Shown piece by piece: positions 49,501-60,510 of a stretch of DNA of 64,000 bases (position 1 is the stretch's first letter; each line of letters begins with the position of its first letter). The stretch covers positions 196,564 through 260,563 of the forward strand of contig VXAU01001331.1 in NCBI GenBank assembly GCA_013399695.1, read 5' to 3'. Source of the stretch: Formicarius rufipectus (taxonomy: Eukaryota; Chordata; Aves; Passeriformes; Formicariidae). A model generated the notes under the pieces. The model did no database searches. It had not been told where the DNA came from and saw only the letters and a list, made by a program, of their open reading frames with translations. Made by a program: the position numbers and the translations under genes.

Positions 49501-52500
49501 CAAGGAACAAACAGTAAAGGTAGATGAAAGAAAATTTGGAAAAGTTGCACTCCTGTCTTGTTCTCCTTTAGATTTGACCTTTGGAAGGTAAATTAATGGG
49601 TATATGTGTCCATTTTTCATATGTCTTCAGTATGAGTATATTTAAAGTATTGGAATATTTAAATACATTCTATTATTAGAAAGACCAATTACTAAAAAGG
49701 CTTTAATTTAATATTGATAAGTTCAGGACAAAACAGAATAAACTGCAACCTTTTGTAATTCAAAAATGCAACTAATATATCTTTTATTGGTTGCTGTCAT
49801 TATTTATCCTCTATGTGGCATGTTTCATGTTTTCTTTTGAAGTGAGCACTATGAAATTGCTGCAAAGCAATAATTCTAGACTGCCAGGTAATATATTATG
49901 GGCTGTGAGTATTAACTGTGGCAAAGTGATGAGAACAGTAAACAATTTTTAGGTCCCCCCTGAAGGAACTATTCATCTTTTTCATGACATAAAGCAGAAT
50001 TTCAGCCCGTAGGTTAAAAATAATAAATACTTGACCCTGAATTATGAGCTCTCAGTTTTCAACTCCTCCACGTCTTCAAACCTAATACCATTTTCTGTAA
50101 TTTCAGTATTTGATTTTCTGAAGCATTATTTTTGCATCTTGCTACTGTAGATCAGCTCTGTGCAATGCNGAAAGATATAGTTAAGTCTTATGCACTACCT
50201 CAAGAGAACATTCAACTTCTGCTTAATGATAAAATATCTTTACTGGTACAAGTTCCTGAATTATTCCTAATCACAAATGTTCTACAAGTCTAGTGGTGCT
50301 TCAGTGCTTATTTTTTTTATGGCAGCATCTGTCCCCTTGACAAGCTGAATGCTAAAACCATCCACAGTTAGTGTGACTCATTGGTGAGCATTACCATATC
50401 CTGATGGCATTTACTGGCTACCACCAGGTTTGCATTATGAGAAATGCTGTAAGAGTGGGAGACTCTTAACAGTGTGAGACTGTAAGAGACTCTCCTCTAA
50501 TCTGTGTGGATGCCTAAGACACTGCTGGTGCTTGTTTTGTCCATGCGAAAACTTCCTTGGATACATATAGACATGCTCCTTTTGTTTAGGGCTTCAAGTA
50601 TTTCTGATTTTCCTGATTTTTTAAATGCTCAAGCATGTCTAACTTATGATAAACACTTATCAGGGGTTTCAAGGCTTTCTTCAGCCCAAATAGATTTGAA
50701 TACTTCACTTCCACATTTTGGAAGTATCTTAATTGCTGAGCTATAAGTTGCTCTGTTCAGTCCCTCCTGCTAGAGCTGAGCCTTGGCACAGACAGAAAAG
50801 TAGAAATTGGCATTCAAATACAGAAAGTGGGTTAAAACTGAGCTTTAAAACAGAAATTCAGGCCTGGAGTCTTAGATGTGTGACAGAGAATGGCTGCCCT
50901 ATTTTGTGCAGGAGGGAGACCTTCCACAATTTTTTCTTTTCCTTTTCCTGCATGTGATTTAGATTCTCAGTGCTCAGCACATTGAGCCTTGGGAACTAAA
51001 GTCTAGGAACTCAATTCTCTTCTGTACCTTTAGGAGGAACTTTGAGTAAGTGATGTGAATTCTGCTGGGAGAACCCAATGCATTTAATTCGTATCTATGA
51101 GTGCCTGCATATACATAAAGAATAAAAGTAATTTCTGTGGTTTTGGAGTGGAGTTGCTAAGTGAAATGGTTTGACCACCTTTTGCTCTTGCTTTATTATG
51201 AATAAGATTTTCTGAAGAAGCTCTGAGATATACAGAATCTGATCTTTGATTAGTTTTCAGTTACATAGCAGCAAAAGAAAGGATCATTGTTATATGTCCA
51301 ACATAGCAGTATATCTAACGATGGAAATATCTCCATAAGGTAATTTTGCAGAGCATCTAAGTTGTCTGGTTTAAGCCTCTCTACCTCTGTCTAGTACTAA
51401 TTCCTTGGGGGAAAAAAGCCATTGATTTTAGCAAGTATTTTATCAGGAGACCATGCTGCAGAAGCAGATAACACTTTTAATAGCAAGAATTTAAAAATAT
51501 GGCATGTGTAGGGTGTGAACACAACATTTGCAGAGGCAGCTGGGTGTTTTTCAGAGTTGTATTACTGTTCTTCTAATTCCTCAGCAGGTGATACTTTCTG
51601 CCCTCCTTCCCTTTCACTTCAGTGCAGACCAACATGATGTTTATGACACAAAGGACTATGGTGTATCAGAAACACATCCTGTGTATGTGAACAAATACTG
51701 GGCATAAAACCTGGGCTGTGTGCTATTTAGACAAGCAGCAACACACCTGTTAAAATTGAGTGGCTGTTTGGATGAGGAACTTTAGCAATACAAATGACTT
51801 TGTTGTAGCTGTTAAAGTATTTGTAGCCACTTCAGCAAGGGGAGCCAGATATAAACAGGCTTTGTTGGCTGGTAGCAAAACATCACTATGGCTTCTTACC
51901 AATAATCATAGGGTGAAAGGGTTGTTACCTTGATATTTTTGATCATGCAGAATCCTTGTAGGGTGACTTTTTCTTTTGCTAAGGCAGTTCTATATGTGAC
52001 GATAAAACTTAATCTGACAAACTATCATGTGTGACATTAAGGATACAGAAGAAAAGTGTATTGTATTTTGCCTTTTTATTAGCAGTTGGTTAGGGGAAAA
52101 GGAAATGTTAAAGCACAAACATAAGCGAAGTATCCCCCAAAAGCAGCCTTATGCATTGTTGTCCAAAACTACATTTGTATGGGCAAGTTCACATCTTTTG
52201 ATGCTGTATGTTTTTAACTCCTAAAATGTCTTCCCTTTTTCTCTGATGTCCTTACAGTCTCATATTTCAGAAAGTGAAAATTTGAGTATAGTCCTTGAAC
52301 TTAAAACTGGTTAAAATCAGAGGAGCCTTCATTTATAAATGTTTGCTTAACTGTACTGTCCTTGTCAGAATGAGATGTGTGTGTTTATCTACTATCTCAG
52401 CTTGAAGTAATTGGTGACCCATCTGGTAGCTAAAGTGAAATAGTAAAGGAAAAATTGTATTAAGTTAGACACCACAATGAGGCTTTGAAATTGAATTGCA

Positions 52501-53128
52501 GACCTATTCATTCCAGGAGATTGCTGGCGTTATGGAGGAATGCCTGATTAAAGAAAAGGTTGAAAGTTAATTCCCAACATGCTACTTGGCAGCTTTTTCA
52601 GTCACTTATAGGTAGGAGCAGGTGGTGTCATTTAGAATTAAGTACTTCATGTCTAGGTTGGCAGGAAAGCAGCATTTAGTGATGAAATATTCCTGAAACA
52701 AATACAATTAATTGTTGACCAATTTTTTTTTTATATTTGCATACTGTAATGCAAGTACTATAGTGCATCATCTATTTAAATCACACATGACATGGAGTTG
52801 TGGCAATAAAGGACCATAACAATTTCAGAACAAAGGATTTTATGGAAATGCCGTGTCCTTTTTTTAATGAAATGAGAAACCAGTATTTTCTGTTTCTTTA
52901 CACTGAGACTTAAAGATCTCTACATATTGCTAATTTGTAGTATTATTTTAGAGCTAGTTTGCTTTTGTTGTACTGTTAATCTGTGTGAAAATGTATATAC
53001 CTTACTAGTATATTGAGTAGCTGTTTTTCATCATATTGCATACATGGTAATTATGCTACATTTATATGCTGAATGTTGAATTCACTATTGCACTGTTGGT
53101 ATCTAAGAGTTACTGGACATTGTTGTGG

Positions 53129-53195
53129 CAAAAAAACCACAAACAAACAAACAAAACAAAACAAACCTGAACAAAACCAGAAAACCAAACAAACT
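53129..53195. repeat. (AAAC)n and A/C-rich tract
   Basis: AAAC and AAAAC units for about 65 bases. Chance reading frames of lysine, asparagine and threonine run through it and are not genes. Confidence 0.9.
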
Positions 53196-55854
53196 TTTAA
53201 GAAAAAAATCTTTAAATAAAATTGATCTGTTAAAGATTTATTTAAGAAAAGAAATAGTATCAATGACAGGTAGACAGTATTTTGTCTTAAAATCCATAGT
53301 GAAACTTGAGTATCTGCTCTCCTCTGTCCTGACTAGGCATTCAGGTGGTGCTACATTTCCATTTGGAGCAGTTTAGACCAATCCTATCACTTCAACCAAT
53401 TCCCTTTGATATTTCTTGTAACCAGACTTTTTTTCCTCAGTTGCTTTCTCAGTCTGATTTACCTCATAAAGATTCATTACTCAGACAAAATTTCTGTGTT
53501 CTGTAAAAGCATTTAGTTTAAAGAGCACCTTATTTCCTAAACAAATACGTTGCATAATGAGACAAATTAGGTTGAGTAGCTCAGTCTCCGGATGTGACAA
53601 CTGCAGCTTGGAAGAGTTTGTCTCTTGTATTTTCTTTTGTAGAGTAATTAACTAAGTATCAAAATGCACACGAATTACATACCAGTTACTTTTTTATCTT
53701 CAGCTACCTATGAGTTGAAAACTATTTTATGTGTGCATGAGACGCTCTTTCACTGTTACTTACTTTCTGCCACTTTAAATTTCATGTTACAAAGACTTCT
53801 GCAAGAAAATAAAACTGACCTCAGTCTGCTAGCACTTTAATGCCATTGCATAACTTTAATACTGGCAGACACAATGATGATAATAACTAATGTTATCATA
53901 ATGACTTTCCTGTTATTATTATTGTGATCCATTTTTTCTTTACAGCCAAGATTAAGATGTAATTTAACTTACAAGATACATATCAAGCAATTAATTTTGA
54001 ACTGAAAACAACCTTACAGTTTCATTACAACTCATCAGCTTTATACTTAATTTACAGTTAATTTATGAAAAATTACCATTGAGTTGTGCCATTTGCTTTT
54101 GTTCTAATCAAACTGGGATTCAGAGATATTACTCAGTTCTATAGGATACAAGAATATGTATAGATGCCTAAAACACCTGCACATGTTTGCTTCAAAGTCA
54201 CCAGTGTGAATCCAGCATGCTTCCCACGCAACAGGCTTTGAATTTCCAGATCCCCTTTATTCTGTTCTCCAAAAAGATTGTCTCCCTAAGCTCTGTGCTA
54301 GCTGTAGTCTTGCTTCACATATCCATTTGCTTGCTGGGTCTTACTCTTTAATTCCTTGCTGTTTCATGTGTAAAACTCATGCAGTGTTAACTCTTACCTC
54401 AACCTGCTAGTTGCATGTGATTTAAACTGAACCTCTCTCTTATAAACTAATTTTTCCAGCTTCACTAAGACTTTTGTTGATTCCTCTGATCTTCTGTTTT
54501 CTGTATTTGAGACACAAATAAGCACAGGTCACATGAAAAGAAAGGATAATACAGAAACAGAACAATTTTAGGGAAAAATTGCCATAGGGAATAAAAAAAG
54601 CAAAGAAAGAAAAACAGGAGGAAGAAACAAAGAAAGAAAATAGTTGGTAGAACTGAAAGCAGCATTTGAATGAAATGTAAAAGAATTGTTCTTATGGGAA
54701 CTGGATTATAAGTGCATATTGACCAGCTTTTACCTGCTCCAGAGAGAGGTGTGTTTGCTGTCAGCATTGGCATTGCCTCCACAGTTCACTGTTGTGAAAT
54801 TGCAATTACACAGCTATGAACTTCCTGTTATTACTTGTTATTAATGTGAAAATGAGTCTCCAAGGATGCAGATTATGCAACCTCGCTACCCACTTAAAAG
54901 GTTCAATGAACTTCTGAGTGGTGCAAGGAGCGTTGTTACTCTCTCCGCACCTGTTCTTGTGATTCGATTGTACAACACATGCCACAGCACAGCTCTGGAA
55001 GTAAAAGCCGCTGTTGTAAGTCTTCTTTTTACTTTATGTTAAGCACACATTATTAAGAACAAAAATAGTCTTATATGCAATTGAATCAATTTTGAACCCT
55101 GATTTCTAATATGGCAAATAAATCTACTCTACCAACCACATTTTTCACTTTTCCATTACAAAGGCCAGAGTTATCATTAAATAAATGTGTAAGTATGATG
55201 TTTGCAAGAAGTTCCCATTTAAAGAGCAGTATTAAGTATAAATGACCTTTAGAGCACATTTCAAACCTGTCTCAAAGATAAAAATCAGTATGAAGATGTT
55301 CAGAATTTGTAGTGTGATGCAAAGAGTAAGCTTTTACATTCTGTGAAAGACCTGGTAAGGAACATATGTTACATCTACGATTTAGGAATATATAAACATT
55401 GAAGAAATATATATGAGAAGACGCTGAGAATTTTCTCTCACTTTGATACTGCAAATGAATATAGAAGTTCTATGCTATTATAAAAAGACATGCATAAATT
55501 TTTTTCTACAACTGTCAAGTTAGTAGATATATTCCTCAGATGCATTAGGAATATAAAATGAAATACATTTATGAGTCAAAACGAGAGCCTTTATTATTAT
55601 TCTTAATGTTACAGATAATACAATATGCAGTTGTTCATAAATAAACCCAAAAGGGTAAATGGTAACTCAAAGAAGATATTTAGAATCTGTGTTTTAAAAA
55701 AAATTATTGCACAAATAGTATTATATGAAATTTGATTAAAATTTGGACACCACCATCATGCATCCTACTGTAGGTATGCTGGTCTGAATGTACTTTTTCT
55801 TTAGACCCAAATAATTTAAGTTCTAAATCAGTTTAAGGAAAAAGAAATAGGGGG

Positions 55855-55890
55855 AAAAAAAAAAAAAAGAAAAAAAAGGAAGAAGAAAAA
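55855..55890. repeat. A-rich tract
   Basis: Poly-A with scattered G after GGGG; no attached retroelement recognised. Confidence 0.88.
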
Positions 55891-57714
55891 GTGAACTCCT
55901 AGGTTAGATATCTTATCTAAAAATTAGACACATATTTCTGAGTTGTGACTCAAGGCTCTCTGTTCAAACAGTGAGGAAGAGAGGCATCTCACATAAGAAT
56001 TCATATTTAGAATGAAATGACACATCTCAGAATAAAGTAAGTTTTGGTTAGTCTGAGTATCTGGAAAGGAAGTCAGGATTATGTATTTCCATCCCTTAAG
56101 TCCTACTTTTAAACTCTAAACGGTAAGTTGGATGTATCAAATCGTTAAGCATAATTCTAAGCTTCCTACTCAGTTTGATTAAGTCCTCAGATTTGCTAAA
56201 AATTTTACCAGATTTTCAACGATAGGCTATGGAATCCTGCATAAAAATTTCTTCCCAATACTTCTGTATTGCCTACCATTTTATCCTTGGTTTTACTGAA
56301 AAATGCTGTATCAATCTATTTTTATTTATTGTAGCATAAAATGAAGTTTAAAAAAAACAAACCAAAACCTTGATTTAAAAAAAGAAAAAAAACACAAATG
56401 AAACAAATGTAGCAACAGTGAGTGTACCTTGCTGCTTCCATTAAATCTAGTCCCATCAGCCTGACTTTGTTCCCAGTATGAATAATGGAATAGCTGTTCA
56501 AAGACTGGGAAAAAAGGATTTAACCTAGTCTGCCTAAAATAATGTAAATCAGATAGGAATTATACACAGTATAATGAATTTTACAGAATCCAATATTTTT
56601 AAAGAACTTGTAAGTAAGACTGCATGAATAACTGATATTAGCTCAACCGATGAACTAAAAACTGTGTAGGAAAAGAGAATATAATTTAATTTTTTGTATT
56701 TATTATACTAAAAATACTGAAATGTACTTCTGAATAACATGACATATTTAATTTGATAAGAAACTAAGCTTTTCATTTGGGCCCCCAAGCATGTATGTTA
56801 ATGAAGTGCTGTAGTGCTGCGGGTTAAGTCCCCACATTCAAAGTACCTTCTGCTGTTCTGTGCTCCCAAACAATTTTTTTTCAAGGCTGAGGCCAGTGAG
56901 GTGTTCTGAGTTACTGTTATGTTGTCCTCCAACATCATGAATCCTGGGTCTCATCTGTTCCCATTGATCAGTGAAGAAATCTCAATCCACTGTGCTGAAA
57001 GTAATTTTTCAGGAAAAAAATGTTAAAACAAACTATTGAAACATTTTAGTTACAGAAGATGCTAAAAATGGAGTATATGAGTATACTCTAAAGTGATACA
57101 TGTATACAGAGACTTTCAGAACCATTTCCTGCTGTACCAAGATTATGATGGCAAAGTCTCCCAGGTGTAGGGTTGATGATAGTGATGGTAGTTATAGGAT
57201 TGGGTTGTTGAGTAATCTGTTCAAATTGTGATGTTGTTTTCTGATTTGCTGGCACTGCTGGTGATGTTCACAGTCTGGACATTTCGGGTTTAGTTTTGTA
57301 CTTCTTGATGGTCAGCAAACTGTTGTCATGGTTTGTCCATCTGCTTCCACACAAGATGTTTTTTAGGACAGGTGGTTGATATTTTGTCTGTTGCTACTTA
57401 TGCAAAACATTTCCTGAACCTTTCTACTGTTTTTGAAATTAAGAGTTGACTGTAGCTCACATGGTTATGCTGACACCTGTGCTAACCAGGCACAAATCAT
57501 TTTAACTGCCGTGCTCAGACATGCTGGAAAAGGACTATGGCAATACTCCTAAGAAGTGAGGCCACACACCAAAGGGTTTGATTTTCTGTATTGCAGCTGC
57601 CTACATGAAGATACTCACAGATTTTTCTGCATCCACAGCTGGTCTTAGAGATCCGTTGTCAATATGCTACCTCGAGACTGACTTATCATGATGATTTCTA
57701 TGTTCGTGTGTTTA

Positions 57715-57719
57715 CAGAT
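57715..57719. repeat. target-site duplication CAGAT (left copy)
   Basis: CAGAT directly before the TG of the LTR is repeated directly after its terminal CA at 58448-58452. Five bases is the usual duplication for ERVL-type integration. Confidence 0.75.
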
Positions 57720-58447
57720 TGTCATGGGTTTCTGTAGCTGAATTTTAGTAGAAGGGGGGGCTACCAGGATGGTTTCTGTTAGAAGCTGCCAGAAGCTTCT
57801 CCTGTCCTTTGGAGCCAATGACATCCAGGTCCAGGAGGGACTTCCTGCTGATGGCCAAAGTTGAGCCAATTAAGAATCATAGTCACGCCTCTGTGATAAC
57901 ATATTTAGGGATTTAGGAATGTTGCACAGTAAGAAATTCCAGCCATGAGATAACAATGCAGAGTGAGAGAGACCAAGGTTGGAGAAGGAGGAGGTGAAGG
58001 AGGGACCCCACACTAGAGCAGGGGTGGGAAAGGACTGAAAGCTATTCCCCCACCTCCCTGCAGCCCATGGAAGAGCAGGTGGATGCCTGAAGAAACTGTT
58101 GCCCTCTGGGAGGTCCAGGATGGAGCGAGATCCTGGAAGAGACTTGCAGCCATGACTCCTAGAGAAGGAGACCCACACTGGAAGAAGGTTTTTTCCCCCC
58201 AGTAGAAGTGTTGTCCAGGGGGTGGACTCACATTGGAGAAGTCTATCGAGGACTGTCTCCCGTGGGAGCGACCCCATGGGAACAGGGGAAAAGACTAAGA
58301 GCTGTGGCCCCCCTGCAGACCGTGGTGCAGACCATGGTGGAGCNTCAGCTAGTTGTTTTTTTTCTTGCCTTTCCTCCTTTTTCTTTCCCTCTGGGAAAGG
58401 TGGGGGGGCCTGGAGGTTTGGGTGGACACCGGGTGAAAACCACCACA
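57720..58447 (+). mobile_element. solo LTR of an avian endogenous retrovirus (probably ERVL type)
   Basis: The element begins TGTCATGGGTTTCTG, runs through GGGGGGGCTACCAGGATGGT and GAAGCTGCCAGAAGCTTCTC, and contains repeated phrases such as GAGACCCACACTGG, GGTGGACTCACATTGGAGAA and GGACTGTCTCCCGTGGGAG. It ends CCACCACA. The tandem-like 'ctgcagcccatgg / ggacccacactggagcagg' phrases are characteristic of a common avian ERV LTR family. TG...CA termini and a flanking CAGAT duplication define it as a 728-base solo LTR formed by recombination between two LTRs. Compared with what I recall of the family it lacks the stretch with the AATAAA signal, so it is internally deleted. Frames of 145 and 197 codons overlap it on both strands and are by-products of its GC-rich composition. 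One ambiguous base lies at 58344. Confidence 0.85.
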
Positions 58448-58452
58448 CAGAT
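58448..58452. repeat. target-site duplication CAGAT (right copy)
   Basis: It matches 57715-57719. If the preceding A is included the repeat would be six bases, but that would remove the terminal CA of the LTR. Confidence 0.75.
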
Positions 58453-60403
58453 GCAAATTGCATTTTGTTTCTTCTATTTGATAGTTAGCAGTGGCCAGAA
58501 GTTTTATCTGTATTTACACCTACTGTCTTTGAAAATGAATACAGCTAATAAGGATTCCCACTTTCCTGATAGTAAAAGGCTCTTATCTTTTTTTCTTCAT
58601 TATTGTTTTCTTTTTCTTCTTTTTTTGTTTGTTTGTTTGTTTTAATGTGTTTTGTTTTGTTTATGCCAACTTGGATGGATCACTTATTTCTTGTATAGCT
58701 GCAGATGGTGATAGTATAGTGAGACTTGGAAGTGGTATGATCCTCTGCACTTAGGAGTCTGCTTAGCTTTTGCTTCAGAAACGAACCATAAAATTTTATT
58801 ATCACTCAGCTGAAAAAACCTTCAATTATATCAAACTTTTTACTTAAAAACAAAATAAAAAAAAAAACCAAGGAAGCAATGTCAGGTTCTTTTCATAGAG
58901 CATTGTTCAGCCTAGATGGATGTTTGAATCTTAAGAGAGACAGTAAGTTTCCTTCAGTGTGGGCAACTTTGATATAATGTAAAGGTGGGAAATATTTGTT
59001 ACAAAGTAAATAAAAAGAAAGATGAAAAATAAAGCTTCATTACAAGTGAGCCTTGATTTAAACTACTGTCACTTCAGACCTCAAAATCCTAGTAGAGAAA
59101 CAACAGTTTTGGGTTCTTCCTGGTTAGGGATGTGTTGACCTTTCCACATTCATACTGCTCATTCCCAAATTTGAGCCTTTTGGTGGTAATTGACAGCATG
59201 TCAAACAAGTAAGATAGCTTTTGTGTTGTGAATGATAAAATATATAAGTAAATGCCTTTGAAGCATTTAAAATAACCAGCAGTCTCCAGGAAAAATATAC
59301 TTTAATGCACTCAGCTGTACAAAACCTGAAAGTGAAAGAACTTTGTGTTGCAGCTTCAAAATCTTACTCAGTACAAGAACCATGCTGAGTCGCTGAGGTC
59401 TTTCTGCTCTATCTTCCTGTCACTTCACCTGTGAAGTGTAATCCTCATGGTGGAATCTAAGTATGAAAAGATTGGATTAAGTTGCAATATGGGCTAATTG
59501 GTCAATGTGAATATTAATGAAATATATTTTATTGGATCTTACAAAAAGAAAAATAGGTTAGATCCACAGTGTATCAATACAATTTCAAAAGTTATTTTCC
59601 TTTTTAAGAGAAATCGGAGTTAAGATAGACAACATAATATGACTGCTGAACATAACAAGTCTCCTGGTGTGTCTGTATATAATTTTGGAAACTCAAGGGT
59701 CTTCAGTAGGTGTTTTAATGCTTTAGTAGCAGTGTCAATTAAAGTGGAATTAGTGGCTTTAGAAAGTAGTTGGTACCAACAGGAGCCATTCTGAACAGTG
59801 ACACAGAAAGCCCTAATGACCTGTTAATCACATGATATACACTGCAGTGTTTTTTATCATGGAGATAACCCTAGTCTGATCCCACTATTCTATTCCAAAC
59901 AGAATCACCAGAGAACTGGCTAGTGAATACTGAGTTGAATTTGTTACTTTGTTTTTAAGAAGAATATTAGTTTGAATTTAGCAGAAAAATACGACATATG
60001 ACTTGTGTTTTCTCTGTAGTGGGAGATTGAGGAATTGCTGTCCAGTAAGAAAATATTAGTATATGATCTCATTGAACACTATGAATGTTGTGTTCATTTA
60101 CAAGAGATTTTTATTTACAGAGTTTTGAAAGAAAAGGGTTTAACAAACATCTTAATGGGATTGACTGAAAGTATTTATTATTTTATTAATAAATTAATAA
60201 GGATTAAGTTACCTCCAAGACGGTTTGTCTGGTAGTACTGGATTCTTCACAATTGCAGTCTTAAAATCAATATTGTCTCTTAGTAAGGAATTTTTCTATA
60301 CCTCATTAAGTTAAGTTTTGATAAGTGGCTACTGTAGAAGGTCATAGCATATTATCATAATGATCTTTAGAATGTGTGGATCTATTAAAGAGTATNAGTT
60401 TCC
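58453..60403. other. intronic stretch, no gene seen
   Basis: AT-rich DNA with a (GTTT)n run at 58627-58643 inside a T-rich stretch, an A-rich run near 58847-58868 and an ambiguous base at 60396. No coding frame is supported. Confidence 0.5.
58627..58643. repeat. (GTTT)n run
   Basis: About four GTTT units inside a longer T-rich region that spans about 58585-58663. Confidence 0.85.
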
Positions 60404-60510
60404 ATGGAGCCTGGAAGGGATCGTTGGATGATTTAGTCTGATCTATAGAATAATGAAGTCCATAGAATTTTGCCCAAGGATCTTTTGCTTCCAGACAGGT
60501 TATTTCCTAG
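60404..60510 (-). mobile_element. possible ancient CR1-like LINE 3' fragment
   Basis: TGGAGCCTGGAAGGGATCGT, then GGATGATTTAGTCTGATCTA, then AGTCCATAGAATTTTGCCCA resembles the reverse complement of the 3' end of old amniote CR1 elements (typically 'aaggaccattgtgatcatctagtctgacct...ccatagaattt'). It is strongly diverged, so the call is tentative. Confidence 0.5.

Larger units (their letters stand above)
42921..57719. other. intronic stretch, no gene seen
   Basis: AT-rich DNA with low-complexity tracts at 44102-44137, 46471-46550, 53129-53195, 55855-55890 and 56350-56395, and one ambiguous base at 50169. Unassigned GC-richer patches lie at 47290-47760 and 54880-55014. None of the frames (longest 105 codons, 54465-54782 minus, low complexity) is convincing. 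Confidence 0.5.

Noticed and set aside
57333..57350. TGTCATGGTTTG, similar to the LTR start
   Set aside because: The following sequence does not continue like the LTR family, and no matching end or target duplication is present.
57130..57500. Minus-strand stretch with coding-like phrases upstream of the LTR, considered as a processed pseudogene
   Set aside because: Several frames are needed, the most protein-like part is a repetitive threonine/isoleucine stretch from a local simple repeat, and no parent gene came to mind.
57870..58645. Open frames of 197 codons (minus) and 145 codons (plus)
   Set aside because: Both lie in the GC-rich solo LTR and its T-rich flank, contain an ambiguous base, and show no protein family resemblance. 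They are composition by-products.
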